Part shown: piece by piece, positions 10,641-23,582 of the stretch
Numbering within the stretch: position 1 is the stretch's first letter
Layout: the number at the start of each line of letters is the position of its first letter
Assembly: GCA_964036045.1 (NCBI GenBank)
Contig: OZ038384.1
Location: 66,468,416 to 66,532,415 of the forward strand
Direction: 5' to 3'
DNA: 64,000 bases
Source of the DNA: Eutreptiella sp. 'Long Island Sound 2002'
Lineage: Eukaryota > Euglenozoa > Euglenophyceae > Eutreptiales > Eutreptiaceae
The notes under the pieces: generated by a model
Told to the model about the DNA's origin: nothing
The model's input: the letters and a program-made list of their open reading frames with translations, nothing else
Databases searched by the model: none
Position numbers and translations under genes: made by a program

Positions 10641-12864
10641 CCCTCCTGCACAGTTGGTATGTAGTTGCACCTGTAGCAAGGGGAGGCGAACGGGTATGGG
10701 GTATGCTGGTTGGGGAAAGGATTGGTACATAGTAAAGAAACAGGAAGGCGAACATGGGACTGACAAAAAGAAACACAGTGTGGAGGGCGGGCATGTTCGT
10801 GCGGTGCTACGCCGTATGTGCGCTGGGTGCTGCTCAGTGTGCGTGCTGTGTGTGTGTGTGTGTGTGTGTTTGCCTTGCTTGTGTGCATGTTGTTTGGGCT
10901 GTTTTTGTGCCTTGTTTGTTCTATCCGCACCTCGCAACGCGTTTTTCTCGAACTATATGCACTATGTAGACCGGGAGAGACACACAACATAACGAGGACA
11001 ACATTACGGCGCTAGCGGTATCATTTGTGTACCTATCCAAGCGATGAAATTTTCACGTTGTGTTTTGGCCCGTTTCGCGCCGCGCTTTTGGCTGCATGCA
11101 TTTTCTTTACTAATTAGTGTCATTTTGAGCCATTCAGAAATTTTTTCGTCGTGGTTTACCCGAGTTTTAATTTTCATCTGGCGCCAGGCGCCAGCGCACG
11201 CAACCCCGTGCGCAATCGGTTCGGTCTACTTTCGTGCCACTAGCCTCTTTGGATGCCCCCTTGGAAGCATAAGGTGGAGGTCCGGCGCACAGCCTTGGCA
11301 CCGAAGTGGAACGCACGCCAGCTTTTATGAAGGATTGGGACACCATGTTTAACGGTAGGGATAAGATTAATGCCCATCTAGGACTTGCACTTCAAGCCCA
11401 TGTTCAAAAGTTGCATTGATTGTGCATGACACGTGCTTTTGTCCGTGAAGAAGGATGCGAAGAAGGATGTTGGATGTACGTGTTTTGGTGTTTGCTTGAC
11501 GGGAGGGTGTATACAGGAGAAATGGGGGGGCAAGGCAAATTTTCGAGCCGTCGGGGGCAGACTCCCATGGTGAAGACCGTAACATGTGGACTTGTAGGCC
11601 TACACCATGATCTCACAAAACTGACAATTCCTAGGGCCATACCGTACATCAAAACCTTCTACACGAAGGACCCCCATGGTGACGGATGCACGACCTGCAC
11701 TCGCCAGAATGTGTTTGAGGATGCATCATGCATGTTGTATCAGAGACATGGCAAACCTCGCCAGAGTCGAAAGGTCACAAACCTTAAGGGGAATATCAGG
11801 GGTGGACAACGATGCCCCATTGTGGGCGCACTGTAGGTCAGTTTTGTCTCAAGAAAGGTTTTCAATTCACTTGGAACCGCCCAAGGCTCGGCCAGCTGGG
11901 CTGAAATGTGCCCACCAATGTGCACACCTTTATCACCCTGAAGCAGAATAGGATTGCCCACAATTAAGGCATCATGGTGCACATCCCACCTTTTGAGCTG
12001 TACTACCTCATCCTTTGTTAGCACTTGGAAACCACGTGGGCTCCACACACCCAAGCAGTCGAGGGACTACTCCCCAGACATGTCCAACAAAAAAGACACC
12101 ATTGCCCTTTTCCTACCATCCAACACTTTTTTGAAACAAAACATGGAGCATACCACATCGATTTTTTGGTATGTTCCAAAACATGTCTCACAGGTCCTCC
12201 TCATCTGCCTGTACGTGGACCACACAAGGTTATAGCATGCTTGCTACTTGCTTGCCTGCTAATGTATCACACACGCCGACCCTCTCCTAACCCTTGGGGG
12301 GAATTGTCACCAACTTATAGACCCCCTCAAGGGGGGTGGACCCCAATGCAGACCAAGCACGTATCGGCCCATACGATGAATAATTCACAGCTTGTCACTT
12401 GCTTGCTGTTGTTGGCAACCGCTGCACATCCTACGGGGGCAAGATATTTGCAGGGATTTCCTCAGGAGGTGAGGTGGCACACACTGCTGTCATTCCCTTT
12501 TTTGTAGTGCAGTGCAGTCGTGCGTGCGGATCCTGCGGAAGTATGGCAAAGCGACTTGTTTGCCAAATGTTTTTCTGTTCTGTTTCAAGTTGCCTCACTG
12601 TCGCAAGTCAAGGATCCCAACTTGTTGAGAAAGAGGGACACTCATAAAACAAGGCTTCAAAAGCTGCATGTAGAATTGCGGTAGACTTCAAGTTTGACTT
12701 GGAAGGCATTTTGGGTGATTACAACTGAAGTCTTCCTCCCTTAAACCCCTTCTCCGGTCAAGAATTAAGCATTCCAGGCAATACCGTGCTGGTTGTAAGA
12801 GGAACATTTGCCTAGGAAACTCATGTTTGGATGTGGAGCTGTCAGCACTTAGTTTGAATGCAGT
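10641..12864. other. no gene seen
   Basis: Contains a short (GT)n run near 10,848-10,870. A minus-strand open frame at 11,740-12,054 continues as coding-like sequence up to about 12,130 with stops. I do not recognise it and treat it as a possible relic only. Confidence 0.4.
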
Positions 12865-13704
12865 CTATCTTCTCTTCCCCTGTCCGGTTGTTCCTCGCAT
12901 CTTCTGGGAATAATGGGAGGCCTCTTGCAGCTCACGTGTGGTCGTGGCGGGCTCCACGTTATTGAATTGGTCTTTACAATCCGCCTCACCTGTACATTCT
13001 GCACCCAAATCACTCCGCTGCTGCACCCATGTCGAGATGTCCGAAACATTAACCACTAGTATGGATGCAGTAATGGTATCCACAAGCGTTCGCAAGAAAC
13101 ACGTAAAGGCATGCGCAGCGATGCGTAGGGTATGGCGACTGACAAATGGTTTACTAGCAGCCGCAATGGGTCGCCAAAGTATGGCTGCTTTTCCTAAACC
13201 TTTAGCTTTACCTAACAAGTACATGAGGGCAATGCGTGCCTGGCACCCTGGCCTCCAGTTTTCGTTTATGACTCGCTGACGCAAACCGTTGGTCACCACA
13301 GTGTGGTCACAGTCAATCACAGTCAATCACAGTGGTCACAGGCGGTACCCCTCCGCCCGGGCGAATTGCACATGTGCAACTCAGGCCCCTTGTCGGCAAA
13401 AGCCCCACAATGCAGACACATGCTTTTCTACAATAGGTATATACGTCACTGTGCACAAGTCGTGCACCAGGGCTCGTGTGTGTTTCAGTAACGCACCATC
13501 ACCAGACATTAGATGGGCTGGCACCAAAGTGGACCAGTCTTGGGGTGGAACTTGAAGTGCTGCAGCCAAAGACTTCAAACTGTCAATAACGTCACTACGG
13601 CACTTTTGCCCATTCATTGGAATGGGGTCTCTAGAGCGCAGAAGGTCTGTGCCGTGATATATAGCCACCGGCAATAATGCAAAATGGCCGTCAATTAGAG
13701 TCAC
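12865..13704 (-). pseudogene. possible reverse-transcriptase relic
   Basis: Two minus-strand open segments (13,704-13,381 and 13,326-12,865) lie in the same frame, separated by a short stretch with several stops. The downstream one reads like the start of the fingers/palm of a retroelement RT: a basic segment ending K.RGLGK-like, then an LWRPI motif (compare KWRPI), then an A..AF..FLR helix, and finally a DCKDQFNNV motif that could be the aspartate-bearing motif A. No YxDD motif or endonuclease is present. The call depends on remembered family patterns and is weak. It ends just before exon 1 of the transporter, on the opposite strand. Confidence 0.3.
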
Positions 13705-13892
13705 CGTACCACAGGACTCCCAGATTCACTGTGCAATACAGTGGCAGGGCGGGTGTTGTGTGTCCCATGCCTGTCCATCCCTCTGACTGTCCATCCATTA
13801 GACCTCTCATCAGTCCATCCCTTCGTCCCTCTTTCGCACCCTCTATGTACTGTTCGTCATCCCTTGTGGGCCCTCAGCATTCATTAGAGGCC

Positions 13893-14264
13893 ATGTGCAC
13901 AACTGAACCGCCGAAAGAGGGTACTCCCTTGAAAGGCCAGTCTGTTTCAAGACTTGTGAGACTGGCAGATGATGCACGCCTTGTGGTTGCGGTGGCTGTT
14001 GTTCTGTACGTGATCTCTGGAATTTGCCAGCCGCTTGGGGTGGACTACCTCAAGTACCAAGGGTTCATGGGGAGCAAAGACCCTTCCGTACCCAGCACCC
14101 ACATCGGGGTGCTGCTCAATACTCTTGGCATGGCGGGTGTTGGGGCAGTGTTTCTGTTGCGGCACCCATGGCCCCAGCTTAGCCAAGTGCAGTACCGCAA
14201 CATGCTCATAGTCTGCGCCATTGACTTAGTCTCGCAGGCCCTCGTCATGTACGGACAATTGAAG
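13893..14264 (+). CDS. transporter exon 1 (N-terminus)
   Basis: It encodes 124 codons from an ATG in the context GGCCATGTGC. A short polar N-terminus (residues 1-25) is followed by a hydrophobic helix (VVAVAVVLYVISGI), a loop, and two more hydrophobic segments (IGVLLNTLGMAGVGAVFLL and a helix with IVCAIDLVSQALVMYGQL). This is the usual start of a ten-helix DMT-superfamily carrier. The frame is open upstream to 13,677, so the start is tentative. The donor is AAG|GTCACC after the last codon (phase 0). Confidence 0.6.
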
Positions 14265-16071
14265 GTCACCTGCGCCCCTGCTCTCTGTTGCGTATTATGA
14301 GCTCAAAGGCAAGAAGGGGGAAGGGCGGCAATCCTGGGCCACATTGGTTTTTTGTGCCACAAGGCAGTGAAGACTTAGGCAGCACAAAGGCTCTTTTTTC
14401 TTTTCTGCAATGCATTGCTTACATTTCAAGTGCCGTCCACCACACACCTCTTCGTTTTTGCCCGCTTGCCGATGCAGGCCGATGGGCTACCTGGGGTTCT
14501 TTGCACGCGCATTGGTACGTATTGAACCACCCTTCGCGGCACACCCCGTTGCCGATGCGCTATCATCACGGAAACTGATGCGCCTCGCACCTTTGTTGTC
14601 AATTGGGGGCTCGTTCTGGGCTCGGGACGGGCTGCCACCGCCGCCGCTGCCGCTGCTGCGAGGAACCACTTAGCTGTCGCTTGCCTGCCCTGAAATTGGC
14701 CTGCAGCTGGCTATCAAGAGTCTCAACCTTACCACTGAGCGCGTCCCCTCCCTCTCTGCTTCTTCCCTCCCCGCGAGAGGGAGTTCCTTCTCCTTCTCCT
14801 TCTGCCTGTTTCAGTGCAGGTTGTGGTCCGTGATGGTTTACTGGGCAGTGAGTAGTTACGTGATCCCAGACCATATATGACCATGCCCATTCATATGCGG
14901 TCATATGCAATTACAACCAACCACCCCTGATCGTAATGGATCACACGTGATCATTCCCAGTCATACACGACAATATGCGACCCCATTGCACCGAATTCCA
15001 CGGGCAAGTTCAACTTCGGTATGCTCGGTGACAATTGGTTAGGGAGGTCCACGTGTACTTATTCATGCCTAACAGGTTCATGGACACACGTAAATAAATA
15101 CAGGCATGACCCGCAAGGTGCCGAAAACATCCCCCAAAAGACCCACTTACATTGCTATGTCACACAGTGAAATACACACAGCACACAAAACACTACATGC
15201 AACACACTGAACACTACATCGTAGTCTGCACGTCCTGCCGCTGCCAACCACCACCACCGAATCAAATTAGAGCCTAGTTTCGGTGAAGGGCGTAATACAA
15301 TGCAACCTTGCAACGCTATGCACTGCATCCAACAATGCTCCAACTCAATCGAATCTCAAGCCAATCTCCGAAAGGTGGTCATATGCCCTGGCTTCAAATG
15401 TTCCACGACCGAACGGAAGGCACTGAAAAGGGCGGTACTGGGGGAGGACATCAATGCACACGTTGCAATGGTGGCTGTCAACTTTGCAGGTGGATTTTGC
15501 TGCATCCAATAATGCCCATAAGTAATACACAGCAGCAAGGGTATGTGCAAACCAGGGTATTGTGCCAACAAGAACCGAATCAGGGGGTAGGTCGCTTTTG
15601 CGGTGTTGTTGGCGAATGTCCGTTTCATCCACCCCATATGGTACCGGCTTATGTTGACGCGCAAACATGCAAACAGTTCTTCAGAGCTTTATGCACATTG
15701 TTGACGCCACCTGTTTGTACGTAAACGAGTGTAAATGTACAGGTTTGGACGGGGTACTTTCATCATGATCCGCTGTGCTCGACCAATTGGATATGGTGCT
15801 AGAGCTTTTTCCAGGGGTTTGCCAACGTAAGCCGCAAATCGGGACTGCCTCCTCGGGCGCTGGCCAAGCCCTTGCACTCTTCAGAACCTCAGCGCTCCCT
15901 TCTCCATCTCCTGCAGACGGTCCCCACCCCATCTAATGCAAGTGAAGTGTCACGCGAGTGTAAAAAAAATATGTAAAAAATTGTGGAATTTTTTTTTCGA
16001 GTGTCACGCGAGTCACTCTCGTGACACTCGAAAAAAATGGACTATATATATGTACATATGTATCCTCTAAT

Positions 16072-16935
16072 CTACACCCCTCTCCCCATCTCTAGGTGGC
16101 TCCGCACCGCGCTCTAAGGTACGTGAGAAGTGTACACCTTGGTGCATTACTATGGCTAGATGGGCTAAAGTGGGTCCAAATGGACGCAATTATCCAGTTT
16201 GAGCATCCCAAGCGGTCCAGGTCGTTTTTGGAAAAACACATTTTTGACGTAATTTTGACGCGTTTTTGGACACAAAATGGCCCATTTTCAAGGTTTTTTG
16301 GGACCTTAGAGGGGCTAGAATGGCTCAAAATGGGCTCAAAATGGGCTCGTTTAACTTGTTTGTTCACCCCAAATGGTCCACGATCACTTTTGGGAAAACA
16401 CGTTTTCGACACATCTTTGGTCCCAAAACTGCCCATTTTCAAGGCATTTTGGGTTTTTCGGAGGCTGAAATTTGTCACCACGGGCTCAAAACGCGCTAAA
16501 AACACTTGTTTGAGCATCCCAAGGGGTCTAGGAACAAATTTGGAAAAATCATTTTTTTTGCGCCCGGCACCGCTGGACCCACTGTTGGCCCTGACCGTGT
16601 GCGGGTCAAGCTGCCCTCTTGCTCCACGAACTGACCAATGGTACGGCGGTCCAGGCGTCTTATTGGGCAATTCTAATGGGTGGAAACCACAAAAAGTCGG
16701 GGGTTGCAAGTGGACTGGGTGCCCTCGGAATTGCTTTTTGAACCACATAGCCCAAGATACGGCCCATTATTGTGGTTGACACCAACAACGCGGATTTTGG
16801 GCCATTTTTGGACATTTTTTGGCCGTTTCTCGGACATATCATGGAGTTAGAGGGCTTCAAAGGACCCTTTGACAATGGGAAGCCAAGCCGCACGTCGAGG
16901 GTACTAACAACTTCCCTTTGTTTGGCTGATTTAAC
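16072..16935 (+). mobile_element. CTACACCCC-TIR element, copy 1 (truncated)
   Basis: The left end is CTACACCCCTCTCCCC preceded by AT-rich DNA. The interior is dominated by words such as GGCCATTTT and GGGCTCAAAA. It is homologous to copy 4 (20,268-21,338) but stops about 35 bp before copy 2 begins, so copy 2 may have inserted into it. The minus strand has a 218-codon open frame made of the family's repeat unit. Confidence 0.65.
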
Positions 16936-16967
16936 TAAGTTCAACGGCTGTTCTGTGTTTTATATTA

Positions 16968-18142
16968 CTACACCCCTCTCCCCTTAAATCTAGCTAACAA
17001 GCAACAACAACAAGCAACAGGCAACAACACGTCTCCATGCCGTTTTGGCCATTGCCCCGTCCCAACGCTTCGGATATTTTGCCCATGTAGCCATCTTGGA
17101 CCCTAGGTGGTGCCCTTGCCAAATCCAAGTTTTGAGCCAGAAACTCACCGGTGGCGGCCCGGGGCGGTGGCGCCAAGTCGGGAGGTGCCCTCCCAAATCT
17201 GCGCAGGTTTGGGCCAAAAACAGCTATTTTTCGCCAAAAATAGCCCACAAACCCGGGCGAAACGCCCAAACGAAGGAAAACGGTGGCTACACCACACGTG
17301 CGGCTTGAATTTGCCGTGTCATAGAGCTCTCTAGTGCCCTTCAACTCCACAATATGTCCGAGAAACGGCCCAAAAAGGCGCCAAAAAGCCCCAAAATTTG
17401 CGCTATGTGCACCAACACGCCGAAACCGAGTGCGGGCCATAGCTTGGGCTACGTGGCTCAAATCCAAATTCCGAGGGCACCTAGTCCACCCGCAACCCCC
17501 CACTTTTTGTGGTTTCCAAGCCTCAGAATCGCCCAACGAGATGCTTAGACCCCTGTACTAGTGCTCACTTGGTGGAGCCGGAGGGCAGCCCGGCCCGCGC
17601 ACGGGGCCAACGGTGGGTCCACCAGGGTCCCCGGGGCGAAAAAAAAGATTTTTTCCAAAGTTGTTAGTAGACCACTTGGGATGCTCAAACAAGTGTTTTT
17701 AGCCCATTTTGAGCTCGTGGTTATGCGTTTTGGGCCATGGAATTTCCCAAAATGCCTTGAAAATGGGCCGTTTTGGGACCAAAAGTGGGTCAAAAATGGG
17801 TCAAAAACGCGTTTTTCCAAAATTGATCCTAGACCATTTTGGATGCTCAAACAAGTGTTTTTAGCCCATTTTGAGCCTGTGGTGACGCGTTTTGGCCCAT
17901 GGAAAATCCCAAAATGCCTTGAAAATGGGCCATTTTGGGACCAAAAGTGGGTCAAAAATGGGTCAAAAACGTGTTTTTCCAAAACTGATTTTGGACCATT
18001 TGGGATGCACAAGCAAATGCATTTAGAGCCCAATTTAACCCAGTTTAGCCCCTTCCGCCACATGTATGCACCAAGTTGTACCCTTCACGCGTACCTTAGA
18101 GCCGTATGGTGGATCCACCTAGAGTTGGGGAGAGGGGTGTAG
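16968..18142 (-). mobile_element. CTACACCCC-TIR element, copy 2 (full length)
   Basis: Both ends are present: CTACACCCCTCTCCCC at 16,968 and its reverse complement ending at 18,142, giving about 1.17 kb. It lies in inverted orientation to copies 1 and 4, and the flanks are TA-rich. It holds a 162-bp tandem unit (repeat landmarks at 17,681, 17,843 and 18,005). No transposase was recognised, so it is MITE-like and non-autonomous. Confidence 0.7.
17561..18142 (+). other. conserved open frame of 54-codon tandem units
   Basis: A 193-codon frame lies inside copy 2. The DNA repeats every 162 bp, exactly 54 codons, so the units stay in frame. Each unit carries the landmarks LKQVFLAHFE, then RFGPW, then KCLENGPFWDQKW. 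The same frame is open in copy 3 (18,843-19,190) and, on the minus strand, in copy 1. The opposite strand is also open over much of the region, so lack of stops may be compositional. No known domain. Confidence 0.25.
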
Positions 18143-18148
18143 ATAAGA

Positions 18149-18151
<3 letters not shown>

Positions 18152-18218
<67 letters not shown>
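18152..18218. repeat. (TA)n microsatellite
   Basis: An almost pure TA run lies between TIR-element copies 2 and 3. It may be the preferred insertion target of the family. Confidence 0.95.
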
Positions 18219-18219
<1 letters not shown>

Positions 18220-18232
18220 AATATATGTATTA

Positions 18233-19160
18233 CTACACCCCTCTCCCCTTAAATCTAGCTAACAACAACAAGCAACAAGCAAGCAACAAGCAAGCAACAA
18301 GCAAGCAAAACTTCTCCTTTCTGTTTTGGCTATTACTTTGTTCCACCGCTTCGGGCTGTGCTCTAATCTAGCCACCTCATACCCTAGGTGGTGCCCTTGC
18401 CAAATTCAAATTTTGAGCCAAAAACTCACCCGTGGTGCCCAAGGGCAGGGGCGCCAGGTCGGGAGGTGCCCTCCCAAAACTGCACATTTTGTGCCCCAAA
18501 ACAGCCTTTTTTGGCCCAAAACGGCCCCAAAAACCAGTCAAAACAGCCAAACAAAGGCAACCGGTTCAAACACTCCACGTGCGCCTTCATTGCCCCATGA
18601 CCAAGAGCCCTTTCTTGCCCTCTACCTCCACAATATGTCCGAGAAACGGCCCCAAAATGGCCAAAAATGGCCGAAATGTGCGCCGTTTGCGTCAAACAGG
18701 CCCAAAACCAAGAACGGGCCATATCTTGGGCTACGTGGCTCAAAACCGAATTCCGGGGGCACCTAGTCCACCCGCAACCCCCCACTTTTTGTGGTTTCCA
18801 AGCCTCAGAATCGCCCAACGAGACGCATAGACCCCCGTACCAGTGGTCATTTGGTGGAGCCGGAGGGCAGCCCAGCCCGCGCACGGTTGGGGCCACCGGT
18901 GGGTCCAGCGGGGTCCCCGGGGCGGAAAAAAAAAGATTTATTTCAAAGTTGTTCCTAGACCACTTGGGATGCTCAAACAAGTGTTTTTAGGCCATTTTGA
19001 GCCCTTGGTGGCGCGTTTTGGGCCATGGAAACTCCTAAAATGCCTTGAAAATGCGCCGTTTTGGGACCAAAAGTGGGTCCAAAATGGGTCAAAAACGCAT
19101 TTTGCCAAAAGCGATCTTGGACCATTTGGGGTGCTCGAACAAGTTTTTTTTTCCCGTCCG
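18233..19160 (-). mobile_element. CTACACCCC-TIR element, copy 3 (truncated)
   Basis: It begins CTACACCCCTCTCCCC followed by the TTAAATCTAGCTAAC end type, in the same orientation as copy 2. The 162-bp unit is seen at 18,969 and 19,131. Homology stops near 19,160 and the second terminus is missing. Confidence 0.65.
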
Positions 19161-19189
19161 GCCCGGCATTTTAACATATCGATGAGTTA

Positions 19190-20267
19190 GACCCCAACTC
19201 AAATTGCATTGAAAAGCCCTTTCCATGCACTTTTCAAAAAGGTATAACATGCCCATGTGATTTGACACCCATGCTTGTGAAATCAGCCGGCACTGGGACC
19301 TACTCCGGGAAAACACCCAAAACAGCCTGTTTCCCCCCCCCTACCCCGTCAAACGCCCATATATATAGGGTTAGGTGGTTTATAGGGGGGGGGGGGGTGT
19401 CGAACAGTTGCGAATAGCAGGTCCACTTCGCCCCAACGGTCAGCCCGGGTGCCTTGGTTCATTGGGTATGTTAGAACCCTTCCCCCCTATTTTGAGTGTG
19501 CCGAATTCAAAAATCAAGGTTTTGGACCGCAACTCAACGATATGTTGGCGCCATGGGCCACTCACTGTCTACCAGTCAGGATTTCAGCCTACCCAAATGT
19601 TGCGCTGCACAGGTACTAGTGAACCATGTTGGGCCCATTTCTCCAACATATAGTCACAAAACCAAGAAATGAAAAGTGAAAAAGATGCAATTTTTCATGC
19701 CGAACCCATCAGTTTTGGTCCTAGGTCCTAATTAAACGATATGTCAAAGATATTCGGGATTTATTGTCAATTCGGGTGCTTGACAATCTGCTCAACTTAG
19801 CTAAACCACAGCTATGATGCCATCACAAACCGATTGCCTTACTGTGCCTTCCCATTCGGTCGTTGAGCCTTGAAGCATGTTTTTTTGAGTCCGGCATGTC
19901 CAAAATAGGGGGGGGTACAAAACCCAAATGCAAAAATAACCAATCATTATGGTATATGGTTTCAATAGTGGAAATTCGTGAATGTGGAATTTTCCCATGT
20001 TTGCTTTGTGCAGAACATAGGCAAAAACCAGCCAAATTGCCCGACTTTGGCCCTCGACGGAGCCTCGCCACCGTCACCCCACTCTCGAAACTCTGTTTGC
20101 TCGGATTCGGCACGTCCGAAATAGGGGGGCGAACAATTTTTTCCGCGCGAGAGTGACGATATTCGGACAAAAATCCAAAAACGGTGAAAAATTGCCTCTA
20201 TTCGCAACATTATGGCCTGCCCCCCCCCCCCCCTTGGCGAAACGCCCATATACATATCTCCTCTCAT
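19190..20267. repeat. spacer with short duplicated motif
   Basis: No gene. A segment around CCAAAATAGGGGGG (19,880-19,920) recurs, diverged, at 20,090-20,130, and in inverted orientation near 19,485-19,520. Runs of G (about 19,387) and C (20,221-20,234) are present. Confidence 0.4.
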
Positions 20268-21338
20268 CTACACCCCTCTCCCCAACTCTACCTGGCTCCA
20301 TAATCCGGCTCTAAGGCACATGAGAAGTGTCAAACTGTGATGAAATGGGCTAAACTGGGTCAACATAGGCATACACGGTTTTGGTCACAAAATGGCCGAT
20401 TTTCGAGGCTTTTTGGGACCTTAGAGGGGCCAAAATGGCTCAAAACGGGCTCAAAATGGGCTCATTTCACTTGTTTGTGCCCCCCAAATGGTCCACGATC
20501 ACTTTTGGAAAACCGCATTTTTGACCCGTTTTTGACCCATCTTTGGTCCAAAAACGGCCTATTTTCAAGGCCTTTTGGCCAAAATGTGTCACCACGCGCT
20601 CAAAACGCGCTAAAAACACTTGTTTGAGCATCCCAAGTGGTCTAGGAACATATTTGGAAAAAATGATTTTTTCGCCCCGGGGACCCTACTGGACCAAGCG
20701 TTGGCCCCCACCGTGCGCGGGTCGGGCCGCCCTTTAGCTCCACCAAGTGACTCGTGACACCGGGGTGTAGGTGGCTTGTTGGGCGACTTTGAGGCTTGGA
20801 AACCACAAAAAGTGGGGGGTTGCAGGTGGACTAGGTGCCCTCGGAACGTTGAGTTGAGCCACGTAGCCCAAGATACGGCCCATTTTAGGTTTTGGGTCTG
20901 GTTGACACAAACTATGCACATTCTGGGGCATATTTGGCCTTTTTTTTGGCGTTTTTCGGACATATTGTGGTGTTATAGGGCAACAAAAGGCTTTTTGTCA
21001 TTAGGAAGTCAAGTTGCACGTGAAGTGTAGCAGCTGTTTCCCTTCGTTTGGCCGTTTTGAATGGGTTCCAAGGCCGTTTTGGGCCAAAAAAGGCTGTTTT
21101 GGGGCACAAAATGCGCAGTTTTGGGAGGGCACTTGCCCATTTGGCGCCACCGGCCCGGGGCACCACCGTTGAGTTTTGGGCCCAAAACTTGGATTTGGCA
21201 AGGGCACCCCCTAGGGTCTACGATGGCTAGAGTAGAGTAGAGCCCATAGCGTTGGAAGTGTGTGATGGCCAAAACCGAAAGGAGAAGTGCTTGCTGGCTT
21301 GCTTGTTGTTAGCTAGATTTAAGGGGAGAGGGGTGTAG
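20268..21338 (+). mobile_element. CTACACCCC-TIR element, copy 4 (full length)
   Basis: Both 16-bp termini are present (20,268-20,283 and 21,323-21,338), giving 1,071 bp. It is oriented like copy 1 and opposite to copies 2 and 3. The right end has the GTTAGCTAGATTTAAGGGG subterminal block shared, inverted, with copies 2 and 3. Confidence 0.7.
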
Positions 21339-21506
21339 TAATATATTCTGCGTTTGTACTCGCGTTGAAGTGTTGACAAGTGTACTCACTTGACACTTGT
21401 CAACGCTTGCGTGACACTTCCCCCATCTCATGCCTTGGGTGCTGGGGCCAGAACTACATGTTAATGCCTTCTCACATGTCCCCATCCCTGTGCTGCTCTC
21501 TGCAAG

Positions 21507-21737
21507 GTTGGTGGAGGATTGTACGTCGTCCTGTACAGCAGCTGCACCGTTTGGACTGCTATCTTGTCCCGCATTTTACTACACAAGCAGTTGACTTTTC
21601 AGCAGTGGCTCGCTGTCCTTGAGGTCACCGCTGGCTTAATCCTGTCAAACCTCAATGTGATGCTGTCCACGTCCTCTGCAGGCCCTGGCGCCACGTCTAT
21701 GGTTGAAATCCTCACCGGCAGCCTGGTGCTGCTGCTG
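21507..21737 (+). CDS. transporter exon 2
   Basis: It encodes 77 codons, bounded by CTCTGCAAG|GTT and CTGCTG|GTATCT, both phase 0. It encodes the most family-typical part: GGGLYVVLYSSCTVWTA, then ILSRILLHKQLTFQQWLAV and a helix with VTAGLILSNLNVM. In SLC35/EamA proteins this is the helix pair and the short basic loop in the middle of the first repeat. The exon ends inside the next hydrophobic segment (TGSLVLLL). Confidence 0.75.
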
Positions 21738-22039
21738 GTATCTTTATGCTCGCTGCCATTCAAATTCATGACCCCGTCCGACCAAACACATCACCGTTCT
21801 CCGCTTACCTCAAATCTGCCCAACCCGTCATAGTACTCATGGGGGTGGGAGCTTAAGCACAGTGCGGCTATTTGGGCGTTTGGCCGTACCAGAAACTCAT
21901 ATTTTGTGATACTCTGGGCATCATTGTTGTTTGACGGTAGGTTTTGATGCTTCTTCCGCATTGGGGATATGGCATTTTCATCCAGTTTCACCAATTTCCA
22001 CCCCTTTTCACACATTTTGTGCTCATTTCCACCTCATCC

Positions 22040-22115
22040 ACTCCTTTCTAGGTTGATTTCTCCCCACCATGGGGACCCCGAGAAGGCAGGGGTTATGTAG
22101 CCATATTGACACGTA
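22040..22115 (+). repeat. about 53-bp dispersed repeat, unit 1
   Basis: The landmark is GGGGACCCCGAGAAGGCAGG followed by GGTTATGTAGCCATATT. Other units are two at 25,133-25,250 (minus) and three in tandem at 25,925-26,070 (plus). All lie within introns 2 and 3 of the transporter gene. Confidence 0.6.
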
Positions 22116-23582
22116 TTCCGTCGGCCCCTTCACTGCTCTTCAAACAGGGATTCTGAAGAGAAGATGAAGAGTATGTGGCATGTTAGACATCTTACGTGCG
22201 ATGTTGATGTTGGATGTTTGACATGATTGTGTGATGTTGTGTCAGTACACAATTTTCAGGTACAAGGAATTCCAGCACACACAAGTTTCAGTGCAGTAAA
22301 ACCCATCAAATTTGGATTCAACATTTTTCATTAAAAAAAAAACGAAAAAAATTTCCATGTCAATTTTTACCCCTTGGCTACGTTGCACCCCCAAGGCTAG
22401 GGTAGTTGGGGTGGCCTAGTTTTAAGGTCATTTGGAAGGGGCGTGCCTGGGGGCTCTTTGGCGGGAATCTGGTCTGAAAGTAGCGCGCAGTGCACACACA
22501 GTGCAAGGATTTTCCCATGGAGACTAGACTGCGTGAGTATGAGCTGATCCCCCAAACCCGATTTTGATCTCAACATGAGCATACTGATAGACTGCAGAAG
22601 TGACGAAAATAGTTGGCGATGTCCAAATTTGCAGGTTCTTTGCAGGACTGAATTAGCCAATTAGGTCCTTGGATAAGGCGCATGCACCCCCTCAAACAGA
22701 ACAAAGTGCGAGTGGTGTCTCTTTATTCTTTGGTGTTTCGTCAGTCCCTGTTGTACTGTCCTGCAGAGGTTCCGTAAGTGTTCGTGTGTGCTTCCAACGC
22801 TCCTCGCAAACAAAAGAAAGGCACAGAATAGGGCCGGATCTTTTGAGGGGACATAAAGAACACATTTCAGGCCGATTTGCCAAAGGGGGTCACATGCTCA
22901 GGCCTGTAACGTTGTCACCACGAACGAAATAAAGGCAATGAAAGGGGCTGCATTGGAGGCCACCGAAGGTCCAAAAGCAACCAAATCAGCCACCTCTTCA
23001 AGGATTTTGTTGCCACAGCTTGCAGACGTGCAATGCACTCTGAAGCCAGCTGGGGTGAGAGTCACATCACATTGCCCATGCTCCCACGCACAAGCCGTGT
23101 CATTGAGTGGACTCGTCAACATACAGTAATCGGTACCTTTGGATCGTTCAGACGTAGTAATAGTTTGGGGAAGGCAGAAGTGTCCAGTCACCAGTGTCCA
23201 AGTACAGGACCCGCCCCTTAAACCTTCCTGGTTTAGGTATGACCTGGTTTGAAAGGCGTTCTTAAGCAATGAGGAATGGCCCCTGAGTAGCGCAGTACCG
23301 TGGAAGCGTTGCGTCTCCACAGGTGATGCACATGATGTGGTGGGCAGACAGGATGTGGGGTTCTGGTATGTTTGTATAGGTCAGCCACAGGGCACTCGCA
23401 CAACGACAGTGGGCAGGTGTTCCCAGCTGCAGAGATTTGTGCACCATGCATGGCAGTGCCTGGGGTATCAGCGCCCCAATTTGGGCCATTTTGATCAATC
23501 GGGTGCCCAGTGTTTGTGGACTACGTGTGCTGTGAGCCTGTTCTGCTCCATCCTCTCATTCAAAGCTCCACTGTGTTTGCAG

